Source of the DNA: Candidatus Bilamarchaeum dharawalense
GTDB taxonomy: Archaea > Micrarchaeota > Micrarchaeia > Anstonellales > Bilamarchaeaceae
DNA: 64,000 nt
Direction: 5' to 3'
Assembly: GCA_902386555.1 (NCBI GenBank)
Contig: CABMJJ010000011.1
Location: 1-64,000 of the forward strand
In this document: piece after piece, positions 1 through 8,354 of the stretch
Position numbering within the stretch: position 1 is the stretch's first letter
How the letters are laid out: every line of letters starts with the position of its first letter
Notes under the pieces: model-generated
What the model was told of the DNA's origin: nothing
Database searches by the model: none
What the model saw: the letters and a program-made list of their open reading frames with translations, nothing else
Made by a program: the position numbers and the translations under genes

Positions 1-104
1 AGCTCCTTTTTAGTTAGCTTGGTTCATTTCTAACCTCCTTTTAAGTTAGCGTGGTTCCTTTCTAACCTCCTTTTAAGTTAGCGTGGTTCCTTTCTAACCT
101 CCTT
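1..104. repeat. Tandem 32-bp repeat, at least three copies, running off the left edge
   Basis: GTTAG occurs at 13, 45 and 77 and CTAAC at 30, 62 and 94, so the period is exactly 32 bases. Each unit carries GTTAG and CTAAC as short inverted arms followed by a CTCCTT stretch. Copies two and three are nearly identical; the first differs at a few positions. The array begins before the window. It lies just downstream of the gene ending at 133. There are no spacers, so it is a direct tandem array and not a CRISPR. Confidence 0.85.
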
Positions 105-132
105 AGAATTTGGATGACTCTTTTCCAATATA

Positions 133-897
133 TTATTTTTTATCCTGGTCTTGTTTTGACTTGCCAGATTTCTTTTTGGATTTGTCCTTTGTTGGTTTTT
201 CAGTTTCCACTTTTGAGATTGGAATTTTTCCTTGAAGTGGAACGATTGTGGATAGTTGCTTGTTCTCTTGTTGGATGGGCATAAGCCCTTCGGTCTCTGG
301 TTTTTTCTCGTCTGTTTTTAACAATGCCCCTTCTGCCATGGGTTTTGCATGTTTGATTGGCATTTTGGGATCGTAGATAATGATTTCACGAATGTTTGGT
401 TTTTTCTTTAATCTAAGTAGGTATAGGGTTTCGGAAATTATTGTGGAAAGAACACCCATTTTTTTCTGCTCGATTATGGGCTTTAGAGATATTCTTTGCC
501 CAGCTCCCATTGGTGCACCACTAACCAATTCCCACTTGTCTTTTTCACTGTCAAGGCACGTTTTGCAAAGTTTTTTATCATTAAGAATATATACTCGGCC
601 TTCAAGATCACGACCACAGCGATCGCAGGTTTCACTGTAGACCAATTCCTGAATTTTCGGTCTATCGATGTGTACTTCATTTCTTCTGCGGTCTTCATCA
701 CGCATATCCATTATACAGTAAGGGCAGGTAAACTGGCCATTGTACTGTTGAAGCTCGCTGGCCGGAAGGTACATACGACACCTCCAGCAGGGTTTGTTTA
801 ATCCATAGAATAAGCAGGCAGAACAATAGGTTTGTCCATCAGAACCGTATTCTATTTCACCGCTTCGCCCGCATCGTGAACAATTACCTGTAGACAT
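133..897 (-). CDS. Multi-CxxC zinc-finger protein with basic C-terminal tail
   Basis: Function unknown. The N-terminal 120 residues hold at least six CxxC pairs (CSRC, CSAC, CWRC, CPYC, CDRC, CKTC), spaced as three zinc-binding modules reminiscent of LIM or treble-clef fingers. A linker follows. The last ~50 residues are rich in Lys, Glu and Gln and end in a Lys/Ser-rich low-complexity tail. No signal peptide or membrane segment is visible, so it is probably cytoplasmic. It starts 30 bases after the gene at 928-1665 on the same strand, suggesting one transcript. The zinc fingers and basic tail suggest nucleic-acid or protein binding, which is inference. No catalytic motif is seen. Confidence 0.75.
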   Translation of the reverse strand: MSTGNCSRCGRSGEIEYGSDGQTYCSACLFYGLNKPCWRCRMYLPASELQQYNGQFTCPYCIMDMRDEDRRRNEVHIDRPKIQELVYSETCDRCGRDLEGRVYILNDKKLCKTCLDSEKDKWELVSGAPMGAGQRISLKPIIEQKKMGVLSTIISETLYLLRLKKKPNIREIIIYDPKMPIKHAKPMAEGALLKTDEKKPETEGLMPIQQENKQLSTIVPLQGKIPISKVETEKPTKDKSKKKSGKSKQDQDKK

Positions 898-927
898 AGA
901 GGATAATCGTTAAGCGGGTTAAAAAGA

Positions 928-1665
928 CTAGTGGCTATCAAGATAGGATGCCCATTCAGAATGACGGCTTTTCAATTTTTTAATCTGTTCTCGGATATTT
1001 GGTCCGATGGTTGAAATTGTCTCGTGAAGTGCTGATTTGAAATCTCTTGAACCAGTATCGATATGGCGTTCTTCGGCCCATTTGATTATTTGACCTTTCA
1101 CCAAATGAGAGATGGTTGTACTTGTTTCCGTAATATTTTCTTTTGATAATTGAATCAGTTTTAGATCTATTTTAAAGTGGAAACTGGATTCGACCCCTTC
1201 CACATGTACAACCAGTGGTAGAACAACTTTTGTTTTGCCTTTTCCACTAACAGAACCAGAAAAATTAACTGTTGGAAGATAGGGACTTTCTTTTGTACCT
1301 AATTCATTGCCAGAATTAAGGCTAATTGACGGTATAATCCTGGATAGTTTTAATGGAATGATATCATAGGTGAACTGTTTGGCTTTGTTCTTTTGGTATT
1401 TTTCCAAAGCAACATTCTGATTTCTCATAAGCCAATCATAAACAAAAGAAATCTGCTGGTTTTTAGGAAGGGTTTTGATGTATTGGGTCATTTCTTTCAA
1501 AGACTCATGAGGAAGACGGATGATAAGATAGCTGTCAGAAGGGTTTAGCAAAGGCAGAGTAAGAGTGATTGACCGTAATTCTTTACCAACAAATTCAACG
1601 TTTGGTGAGAACATTTTTGCAGCTTGGGTGGTCGGTAAGGTTACATATTCAACAGTTGGTTTCAT
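928..1665 (-). CDS. Hypothetical protein, 245 aa
   Basis: Not recognised. It is a soluble protein with no signal peptide or membrane segment. The first ~170 residues alternate hydrophobic and polar residues as in a beta-rich fold, and the C-terminal ~70 residues are charged and probably helical. It is the first gene of a likely two-gene unit with the zinc-finger gene 928-133 downstream. A TATA-like element sits about 25 bases before the start codon, consistent with a very short leader. No catalytic motif is visible. Confidence 0.65.
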   Translation of the reverse strand: MKPTVEYVTLPTTQAAKMFSPNVEFVGKELRSITLTLPLLNPSDSYLIIRLPHESLKEMTQYIKTLPKNQQISFVYDWLMRNQNVALEKYQKNKAKQFTYDIIPLKLSRIIPSISLNSGNELGTKESPYLPTVNFSGSVSGKGKTKVVLPLVVHVEGVESSFHFKIDLKLIQLSKENITETSTTISHLVKGQIIKWAEERHIDTGSRDFKSALHETISTIGPNIREQIKKLKSRHSEWASYLDSH

Positions 1666-1685
1666 GAGAGAACTACAGTAATAAA

Positions 1686-1696
1686 CTATTTAAATT
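1686..1696 (-). promoter_or_regulatory. TATA-like promoter element for the 928-1665 gene
   Basis: On the minus strand AATTTAAATAG lies 20-31 bases before the ATG at 1665, the usual archaeal distance for a leaderless or short-leader transcript. No BRE was scored. Confidence 0.45.
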
Positions 1697-1920
1697 GAGT
1701 TTTTGTTGTTTGAGAACCACTGTTCAATACCGTCAATTTCTTATTATCTCAAACTCCCTCCTGGGGGTTCTTGGAATTATTCGTGGATTTCAAGTTATAA
1801 TTAAAGAATTTGAATTTTCCTTCTAAACCAAAACTAATTTAACCAAAATTTATTGGGCAACAAAAAAACTAGTTTATCCGTAAAAAGAACTTATTCTTTT
1901 TGAATCTCCTTAATAAAAAT

Positions 1921-1946
1921 AAGAAAAAAATAAGAAAAAAAGAAAG
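1921..1946 (-). terminator. T-rich terminator after the S-layer gene
   Basis: Directly after the stop of the S-layer gene the minus strand reads through several runs of 5-7 T separated by single C or A bases. Oligo-T runs are the normal intrinsic terminator of archaeal RNA polymerase. A strongly expressed surface-layer gene would be expected to have one. Confidence 0.6.
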
Positions 1947-1950
1947 TTTA

Positions 1951-4740
1951 TTAGACTTTCTTGACTTGAGCTAAGAAGTCGTTGGCTGCTTCGAGAGTAT
2001 CGGATGCGTCCTTACCAGCGACCACGATTTTTGATCCCTGGACTACTTCTCGTACAACCTTCTTTTCTGCGCTCCAATCAACTGGGGTACCTTGTAACAA
2101 ACCTGCTGTTACGCTGTTAACTTTGTCACCACCGACTGACACCAAGGTGTTTACACCAACGGCATCTGAATCGAGGATAACCAAGTTACCGTAGCTACCA
2201 GTGTATGGCATTGCAACAGCAACTGATGGTGCGTTGTTTGGCATAATGACTGCCGAAACGCCTGCCATGTCTGCTGTACATGCTGGTGCTCCACCTGCTG
2301 CGCTGCATGCGCCAACAGTTTCAGTTATTTCAAGAACTTTAACTGTTACGCCGCTTACAGTGGTTGATTCACCTTCACCCAGAGTTACAACAGTTTTTGT
2401 TGAGTCTGCTGCGGTGGTACCTGCTGATGCAAGGAACCATTCTGCGTGTGCAAGTTTGTGTGCCATAGCAAGAGTTATAGCGCTCTTATCCATGGAGCTT
2501 AGTTTGGAACCTCTTTCAGAGATGTACCCAACTTCAGCTTTTGCATTTGTCCATTGATTTGTAACTGGACCTGCATAGAAATAACCTAGTTCTTTATCAC
2601 CAGTTATTAAATCTACACCGCCAGCTGCAACATCGATGTCAAAAGATGCATCGTTTGGATTGGCAGTATCTATGTTGGCTACAGCCGCTGTCCAGTAGTC
2701 TGCAAATTCATCTGGTCCTGCTTTTTCTGAAACACCGAATAAGAAGACTGGGGTGTCAGCACCGTCATTTGGTGTACAGTCAGCCATTGGGGATGATGTA
2801 TTAATCAATTCACCAATTAGACCATCCGTACAGGTTACGTCAGTATAGTTCTGGATGGCAATCATACCACCAGGAGTTGTGCTAGATACATTGAAGTCAG
2901 TATCACCGTCTCCAACTTTAGCGTACTCTACTTCCAATCCTCCTGATCCATATTCAAGGTAACCATAGTCACCAGCAGACGAAACTCTCATGAAAACAGT
3001 TCCAGCTGCAACATCAAATGCCGGGGCAGCGTTGCCACCACATGTTGCACTTGCAAGAACTACATAGAAGCTGTTGTCTGACAATGTTCCACCTGGACCA
3101 TCTGTTCTGTCAGATGTAAATACTGATGCAGCATCATCAGATTTTACTTCCATAAATGGTGCTTCTATAGAACAGTTTACCTGAGTGTTTCCACCAGACT
3201 CATTGTATGGACCAATTGATTCGGATATGGTCTTGTCGCTTGACTTTAAGAGGAATTTAAGGTTCACTCTGTCAGACGAAGCAAGGTCCAAACCCTTGTA
3301 GGTCAGTTTCCATGCAGTTGGGTCTTGAACAATTGACACGTAGTCAGATGGGCTCAAGACTGTATCACCGCTGCTGGATATTTCATCAATGTTGTCAGAG
3401 TAGAGGATGATTGTTCTTAATGTATCTGGATCATCTTTTGGTGCTACTGCGCCACCTTTGTTCTTCCATCCAAGTGTTACCATGTAGCCGTTGTTTTTGT
3501 TGTTTGACTCATCAAGCTTATCACCATTTCTTAGTTCAAGCTCTTTTGAGTAAATTGCTACATCAGCCCACTTTGCACCGAAGGTATAACCTGGAGCAAC
3601 TTTGTATACGTGGAATCTGTAGGTAACTCCGTTGATGTTGAATTCTTTTGTGGTTGCTGGGTCGACCTTATCTTTTTTCAAGACATTGCCGTTGGCATCC
3701 AATACCGACAAAATTGCCGATGTTGTATCACCGTGGGCTTCAAGGTCATCCAGTTGGAATTTCAAACCATCAATTGGTAAAGATTCACCCTGGTTTAAGA
3801 TACCAGAGACTGCTTCTTTTGCCAACCAAACAGCTCCACCTTCGGTAAGTTGATATTCATTTTCAATGCTACCGCCTGGCAATTCCATTTGGCTGATAAT
3901 CCAGTCTTCACCAAGGAATTTTACTTTAACCTTGTGTGATGCAGTTCTGTAGTCTTCTGTACATGAGGTAAAGTCATCGCTGACATTTGCTTTTGTACAG
4001 TATGGTATACCCAATTCTTCTGAACCAGGACCATCAAATTTCAAGGTGTATGCCAAGAAATCAAGTCTACCAACCACATCATTTAAATCACCATCATAGT
4101 GGTTGTCACCAACAAGCCATAGGTTTTGTTGTTCAACATAGGTGTTTGAAGAGTCTGGGTCTGTCAAGGTTGCTGGGGCAAATGGCGAAAACATGTTGCC
4201 ATCTACTCGGAACAATGCCTCTTCGGATGGGCCAATGTTACCACCAACAGTACCATCTGTGAATGGGTTTGCATTTTCTGCAGTGTCAGAGCCGCCGAGC
4301 GCGTATATATCGTTGCTCGAACTATCGTGTCCGATTCTGTCCAACAGATCTCTGTTTAGGTAGTCACCGATTAGGTTGTCACCTGTCCAGGTTCCTGCTG
4401 CAACTGAGTTTGGAACAGTTATTTCCAATTTTGCTTTCTCGTTGCTGATTGCACAGGTTCCACTTCCTTCACCTGATGCTGTACAAGCTGCTGTACCTGA
4501 GACTTGTGCAGTCAAGGTTGCACTCTTGTATGCTTCACTTACCATCTTTCCTGCAATCAATGCTGCTGCGACACCATCGCTTGGCATTGCTTTGCTTCCA
4601 ACGACAACTTTTGCCACTGGGGCACCGTTGGCGTCAACCAGCGTAGTTGATCCGAACATAAGTCCGGCAAACGCTGCGGAGCTGGCTAAAATTGTCGCGC
4701 CTGCAACAATTGCGCCGATTTTCTTCAAATTTACTTTCAT
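1951..4740 (-). CDS. S-layer protein (Methanococcus-type)
   Basis: Major surface-layer protein, forming the paracrystalline coat outside the membrane. The N-terminus (MKVNLKKIGAIVAGATILA) has Lys residues followed by a hydrophobic segment and small residues near an AFA site, a typical Sec signal peptide. It strongly resembles the N-terminus of methanococcal S-layer proteins (S_layer_N/S_layer_C families). The next segment, with 'GAPVAKVVVGSKA', also fits that family. The 929-residue body is rich in Gly, Ser, Thr, Asp and Asn and poor in Lys, as expected for an exported beta-rich protein. The C-terminus ends without a membrane anchor. Its own promoter with an SD-like GAGGTGA lies upstream and a T-rich terminator downstream, so it is monocistronic. 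Assignment to the family is from motif memory. Confidence 0.88.
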   Translation of the reverse strand: MKVNLKKIGAIVAGATILASSAAFAGLMFGSTTLVDANGAPVAKVVVGSKAMPSDGVAAALIAGKMVSEAYKSATLTAQVSGTAACTASGEGSGTCAISNEKAKLEITVPNSVAAGTWTGDNLIGDYLNRDLLDRIGHDSSSNDIYALGGSDTAENANPFTDGTVGGNIGPSEEALFRVDGNMFSPFAPATLTDPDSSNTYVEQQNLWLVGDNHYDGDLNDVVGRLDFLAYTLKFDGPGSEELGIPYCTKANVSDDFTSCTEDYRTASHKVKVKFLGEDWIISQMELPGGSIENEYQLTEGGAVWLAKEAVSGILNQGESLPIDGLKFQLDDLEAHGDTTSAILSVLDANGNVLKKDKVDPATTKEFNINGVTYRFHVYKVAPGYTFGAKWADVAIYSKELELRNGDKLDESNNKNNGYMVTLGWKNKGGAVAPKDDPDTLRTIILYSDNIDEISSSGDTVLSPSDYVSIVQDPTAWKLTYKGLDLASSDRVNLKFLLKSSDKTISESIGPYNESGGNTQVNCSIEAPFMEVKSDDAASVFTSDRTDGPGGTLSDNSFYVVLASATCGGNAAPAFDVAAGTVFMRVSSAGDYGYLEYGSGGLEVEYAKVGDGDTDFNVSSTTPGGMIAIQNYTDVTCTDGLIGELINTSSPMADCTPNDGADTPVFLFGVSEKAGPDEFADYWTAAVANIDTANPNDASFDIDVAAGGVDLITGDKELGYFYAGPVTNQWTNAKAEVGYISERGSKLSSMDKSAITLAMAHKLAHAEWFLASAGTTAADSTKTVVTLGEGESTTVSGVTVKVLEITETVGACSAAGGAPACTADMAGVSAVIMPNNAPSVAVAMPYTGSYGNLVILDSDAVGVNTLVSVGGDKVNSVTAGLLQGTPVDWSAEKKVVREVVQGSKIVVAGKDASDTLEAANDFLAQVKKV

Positions 4741-5022
4741 ATATTCACCTCAATTTTTTTTCACCGCCTATATATAGGGCCGTCTAAAAACAATTAACGG
4801 CGGCGTTCTACTTTCTACGGCCCAATCCCAGAAGAGAAATTCCCCTCTGAGTTTTAAGATAGGGGCTACCCTATCTCGATTGTGAGACTGTCTGTCAAAA
4901 TCTTTATAAACATTATGCCCAAACCTAAACTCCAGTTTATAAATGACAGTTTTAACTTAGACAATAGACGTGGACAGTATACGACAATAGTCTTTAATAC
5001 TGTGGCCATTGACGTTTTTTTG
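4741..5022 (-). promoter_or_regulatory. S-layer gene promoter and upstream region
   Basis: The core element is the palindrome CCTATATATAGG at 4767-4778, a strong TATA box. It is followed on the minus strand by an SD sequence GAGGTGA at 4751-4745, four bases before the ATG. The predicted leader is therefore only about a dozen bases but still carries an SD. Further upstream are a 7-bp inverted repeat (GATAGGG, loop GCTA, 4858-4875) and other A/T-rich TATA-like blocks near 4905 and 4940. No gene is supported here. Confidence 0.7.
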
Positions 5023-5883
5023 TCATAAATCAATAGAAAAACCATCCTCGGCTATTTTCGTCTGTGGAAATATATTTTTCGCCTGTTCTAATAATATATT
5101 AGTATTAGCGTATCTCGGACTTACATGTGTTAGGACTAGTTGTTTAACCTTTGCTTTCTTTGCAATCAGTGCAGCATCCTCGGCAGTACTATGCATTCTT
5201 TCTTCAGCATCCTCTTTTTTTGAAGAATCAAATGTTGCTTCGTGGATTAGAACATCGGCGTTGCGAGCTGCTTCAGTCAGATTATCATCAGGTAAACAAT
5301 CTCCACCGTAAACTATTTTTCTACCTGAATTTTTCCAACTAACGTCTTCCAATTTAATTTCTCCTTTTTCTGTTTTCACTTTACCCTTCTTCTGAATTTC
5401 CCTGAATAATTTTCCCTGAAGACCAAGGGAATGGGCTTTGTCCTCGTGGAATTTTATTTTATCATCTTCCTGGAAAATAAACCCGAATGAATTTTTTACA
5501 TGTTTTACTGGAAAGGCACTTACGGTGAAATCTTTTCCACGATAGATCATTCCGTTTTTTAGTTTAGAAACTTTTGCAAATTTATAATTTTCAAAATCCA
5601 TATTTTTTGGAACAAATAAATTTAATGGTCTGGGCGCTGCTGACGAAAGTTTTAGTGTTTCGAGAAGACCAAAAAGTCCAAGATAGTGATCAAGATGAGG
5701 ATGGCTGATAAAGATATGATCGATACTACCATAGCCAACCTTGTATTTCATAAGCTGGCGTTGAGTGCCTTCACCACAGTCCCAGAGCATGAGTTCGCTT
5801 TCGTATTTTATTGCTAGGGCTGGCATTCCACGATCAGTAGTAGGCGTACTGCCAGAAGTTCCAAGGAATGTGATTCGAAGCAT
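5023..5883 (-). CDS. rnz: Ribonuclease Z (tRNA 3' processing)
   Basis: tRNase Z cuts the 3' trailer from pre-tRNAs. From the ATG at 5883 the protein is 286 aa and begins directly with the metallo-beta-lactamase fold (MLRITFLGTSGS). The zinc motif HPHLDH is at residues 61-66. Later conserved features include YGGDC, the 'HEATF' segment and the C-terminal 'THVSPRY' His motif. An upstream in-frame start at 5931 would add 16 residues and overlap the previous gene, so 5883 is preferred. It follows the TrmB-type regulator by 26 bases on the same strand. The interrupted tRNAs in this window are candidate substrates. Confidence 0.93.
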   Translation of the reverse strand: MLRITFLGTSGSTPTTDRGMPALAIKYESELMLWDCGEGTQRQLMKYKVGYGSIDHIFISHPHLDHYLGLFGLLETLKLSSAAPRPLNLFVPKNMDFENYKFAKVSKLKNGMIYRGKDFTVSAFPVKHVKNSFGFIFQEDDKIKFHEDKAHSLGLQGKLFREIQKKGKVKTEKGEIKLEDVSWKNSGRKIVYGGDCLPDDNLTEAARNADVLIHEATFDSSKKEDAEERMHSTAEDAALIAKKAKVKQLVLTHVSPRYANTNILLEQAKNIFPQTKIAEDGFSIDL

Positions 5884-5909
5884 GGAGATCTTTGTATAAA
5901 GTAATATAA

Positions 5910-6641
5910 TTATCTCTTTGCTTTTTGCCAAAGGATTTCAAAATTTTTCCTGTAGCCGTCAGCTACGGTTTTGTCACGTATCAGAACACCATAGGGGTTC
6001 TCAGTAAACATAGCAATTGCAACATAATCTCCAATAATCACTGTCTCGGTAAGTTGCTCAAACTTCTGAGATAGAAACCTAACTCGTGAAAGTGGTTTTT
6101 TGTTTAATTCTTTGCCAAAATCCAGAATTGTCTCGTCAAAAACCTGCCTGGCGGGAATTTTTTTTGCGATCCTTTTTGCATGAAGAAGGTTCCACCAATC
6201 TTCACCCATAATCTCGTAGGTTACTGTTTTTCCACCTCCAAATGTCAGGTATTCTTTGCCGCCAGAATTCAAAAGCCGGGAATAGATTTCGCTTATCCCT
6301 CGCTTGCTCTTGTAGATCGTGGCCTCGGTTTCGGATTTTGAAGCCCGCTGCCTTTTTTTAAGTTCTGGTAAGATTTTTTCAAAGTTTAATTTTTTATCTT
6401 CAATAAAATCAAAAAAATGAGTCGGATCAGTAGCTTGATAGACTTTTCTTTTCCCTTCCAGAATGAAACTAATTATGCCTTTTTCCATTAGACTGTTGAG
6501 GGCACGGTGAACAACAGAATTCTGAAGCCCAGAACGCAAAAGAATGAGATTGGCACCTGAACTGCCAAGCTCAAGAAGAGAGATATAGACTTTGATCTCT
6601 GCAGGAGTAAGACCAAGATCCTCCAAAATCCCCGTGTCCAT
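5910..6641 (-). CDS. TrmB-family transcriptional regulator
   Basis: The N-terminal ~80 residues form a winged helix (LGLTPAEIKVYISLLELG, then a recognition region and 'LMEKGIISFILEGKRKVYQA'), as in archaeal TrmB-type regulators. The C-terminal half resembles the phospholipase-D-like region often found behind this HTH, ending in a 'GVLIRDKTVADGYRKNFEILW' stretch. The effector is unknown. An 8-bp inverted repeat covers its own start region and SD, suggesting autoregulation. It is divergent from the SerRS-like/radical SAM pair and may control it, which is inference. RNase Z lies downstream on the same strand. Confidence 0.82.
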   Translation of the reverse strand: MDTGILEDLGLTPAEIKVYISLLELGSSGANLILLRSGLQNSVVHRALNSLMEKGIISFILEGKRKVYQATDPTHFFDFIEDKKLNFEKILPELKKRQRASKSETEATIYKSKRGISEIYSRLLNSGGKEYLTFGGGKTVTYEIMGEDWWNLLHAKRIAKKIPARQVFDETILDFGKELNKKPLSRVRFLSQKFEQLTETVIIGDYVAIAMFTENPYGVLIRDKTVADGYRKNFEILWQKAKR

Positions 6642-6674
6642 ATCCTCCTATTTGGGAGGATAAATATATAAATA
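6641..6674. promoter_or_regulatory. Inverted repeat plus bidirectional TATA between the TrmB gene and the SerRS-like gene
   Basis: TATCCTCC (6641-6648) and GGAGGATA (6655-6662) form a perfect 8-bp inverted repeat with a 6-base spacer. The minus-strand reading includes the SD (GGAGG) of the regulator gene. AATATATAAATA at 6663-6674 is a TATA box that can serve both directions. It lies 23-34 bases before the ATG at 6697, implying a leaderless plus-strand transcript. Confidence 0.6.
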
Positions 6675-6696
6675 CGGCATAAACTGTAAACATATT

Positions 6697-7653
6697 ATGA
6701 CAATAATAACAACCAAAACCAAACCAATTCCTAGGATTGAGGGGGAGATAATTAGACGGAGTCCCAGCCTACGAACTGCAAGAAAAATCCGAGGTTTTGA
6801 TAGTTTAGTGGAAAATAACATGGTTGGAGAATTTTTAAAAAATTCAGGACAATTTGTAATATTGCCGAAAGGAGCACGACTAATGAAAGCAATTTGCACC
6901 TTACTTGATAGATGTATTAGAAAACCATTGGGTTTCGAAGAAGTGTTTTTGCCAAAAATTGCTCCTGTTGATAGTTTTAGAAAAGCAGGGATTCTTGGTA
7001 AATGGGATGGCTATCTTATAGCTGCCATACCTTTCTCCGATACTCATGGCGTTACCGAAGAATATCTTCTGGATCCACTTCAATGTACTACATTCTACCA
7101 ATTTCATGAAAACAAAGTCATTGATACCAGCATGGGACCAGTGAAATGGTTTGATAGCTCAGGACCAACCTATAGAAATGAAGATTCTGACAGGATTGTT
7201 CCACTTGTGAAACAACGAGAATTTCACAGAGCAGAATTTGTTTATATGGGAACTCGAGCTCATGTCATTCAAATTAGAGAAGAATGTCTTGCCAGATTGG
7301 AAAGAATGTGTAGGGATCTGGGACTAGGATATCGCATTGTTGTTGGCAGTGGGTGCTATCAACTGGAATCTGGCAAATCAGAGATGCCACAAACAGTAGA
7401 AGAGATCCCAATCAAAGACCTGGAAATCCATTGTCCTGGTTATGAAAACGGAGGATCATTTTTGGAAGTTGCAGGTAGTGCAGTGCTTGGAACGATTATA
7501 ACATCAAGATTCAAAATCAGAGACCAGAATGGAAATGAGTTATGGAGCGGCTGCACCGGGATTGGCCTTGAGAGATTGATGTTTGCCGTGCTTACGAACT
7601 ATGGCGTAGATTTCGATAATCTCCCAGTTACGGTTCAGGAGGCGATGGCATGA
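6697..7653 (+). CDS. Stand-alone SerRS-like class II ligase (amino acid:carrier-protein-ligase-like)
   Basis: Class II aminoacyl-tRNA-synthetase catalytic core without a tRNA-binding arm, 318 aa. Motif 2 reads REFHRAEF (residues 174-181) and motif 3 reads GCTGIGLERL (285-294). C130 (in 'PLQCTTFY'), E180 and C286 sit where the three zinc ligands lie in the atypical methanogen SerRS and in the amino acid:[carrier protein] ligases. The length fits the latter group, which load glycine or alanine onto a carrier protein instead of tRNA. The substrate here is unknown and no carrier-protein gene is seen nearby. Its stop overlaps the start of the radical SAM gene by four bases. The start is placed by a TATA box ~25-30 bases upstream. 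It could instead be a degenerate tRNA synthetase. Confidence 0.75.
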   Translation: MTIITTKTKPIPRIEGEIIRRSPSLRTARKIRGFDSLVENNMVGEFLKNSGQFVILPKGARLMKAICTLLDRCIRKPLGFEEVFLPKIAPVDSFRKAGILGKWDGYLIAAIPFSDTHGVTEEYLLDPLQCTTFYQFHENKVIDTSMGPVKWFDSSGPTYRNEDSDRIVPLVKQREFHRAEFVYMGTRAHVIQIREECLARLERMCRDLGLGYRIVVGSGCYQLESGKSEMPQTVEEIPIKDLEIHCPGYENGGSFLEVAGSAVLGTIITSRFKIRDQNGNELWSGCTGIGLERLMFAVLTNYGVDFDNLPVTVQEAMA

Positions 7654-8354
7654 GCGCAAATATGGTGTATAAATTTGCGACCCCATACGATCCAAAGGCA
7701 ACTGTTTTGTATGTGAATATAGTGCCACGTTATTTCTGTACGAACTCCTGCAGATTTTGCAGCAGAAAAGATGCAATTCAAGGAAGACCGAATATCTATG
7801 AAAAGAAAGCCGGAACGAATTTGTGGCTACCCAAAGCGCCAATGTTTGAAGACGTAGTACGCGAATTAGAAGTAAGAAGAACAGTGGAAACAACTGAAAT
7901 CGCGTTTGTTGGATTGGGCGAACCTCTTTTGCAATTTGAACTCGTAAGAAACATAATCACTAGGATAGGGACGGATGGATTTCATGGTAAGGTAAGGATA
8001 GATACCAATGGCTTGGTCAAATGTTGGCGTAAAAATGATCCTGCGCAGGAATTACAAAAAGCTGGCTTGGATGAAATAAGAATATCTGTTAATGCAGTGG
8101 GCAGTGATGAATACACTTCAATTTCTAGACCAAAACAAAGAGATGCATTCGAAAAATTATGTGAATTCGTAAGAGATTGCATCAAAAATGGCATAGATAC
8201 CTACCTAAGTTTTGTGGTTGGCTTTGATGATGGAGAAGTAAAAACAAGAACAGCAGAAGAGTATCAAAAATTTGCCAGAATCCTTGGTGTTCAAGAAAAA
8301 AATGTTATAATTAGACAGTACGTTCCACCGTTAGAACAAAATCTCCGGAGTTAA
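7650..8354 (+). CDS. Radical SAM protein, TatD-associated-like
   Basis: The 4Fe-4S motif is CTNSCRFC (C-x3-C-x2-C) near residue 30. 'FVGLGEPLL' matches the GGEP-type SAM-binding strand, 'RIDTNGL' is the second SAM-binding strand, and 'EIRISVNAVGSDEY' follows. The order and wording resemble the small TatD-associated radical SAM family. The reaction is unknown. At 234 aa it is a minimal radical SAM core without extra iron-sulfur domains. The start overlaps the stop of the SerRS-like gene (ATGA at 7650), implying translational coupling and a shared pathway. Its last 24 bases overlap, tail to tail, the gene on the opposite strand. Confidence 0.85.
   Translation: MSANMVYKFATPYDPKATVLYVNIVPRYFCTNSCRFCSRKDAIQGRPNIYEKKAGTNLWLPKAPMFEDVVRELEVRRTVETTEIAFVGLGEPLLQFELVRNIITRIGTDGFHGKVRIDTNGLVKCWRKNDPAQELQKAGLDEIRISVNAVGSDEYTSISRPKQRDAFEKLCEFVRDCIKNGIDTYLSFVVGFDDGEVKTRTAEEYQKFARILGVQEKNVIIRQYVPPLEQNLRS

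Noticed and set aside
1-104. Repeats at the left edge as a CRISPR array.
   Set aside because: Units are directly adjacent with period 32 and there are no unique spacers; no cas genes are present.
1982-4777. Many plus-strand frames opposite the S-layer gene.
   Set aside because: They mirror the codon use of the S-layer gene, have no SD, and show no protein motif.
4915-5028. A 37-codon plus-strand frame in the S-layer promoter region preceded by TTTATAAA.
   Set aside because: The TATA-like block is only a few bases before the ATG, too close, there is no SD, and the block is equally readable for the S-layer strand.
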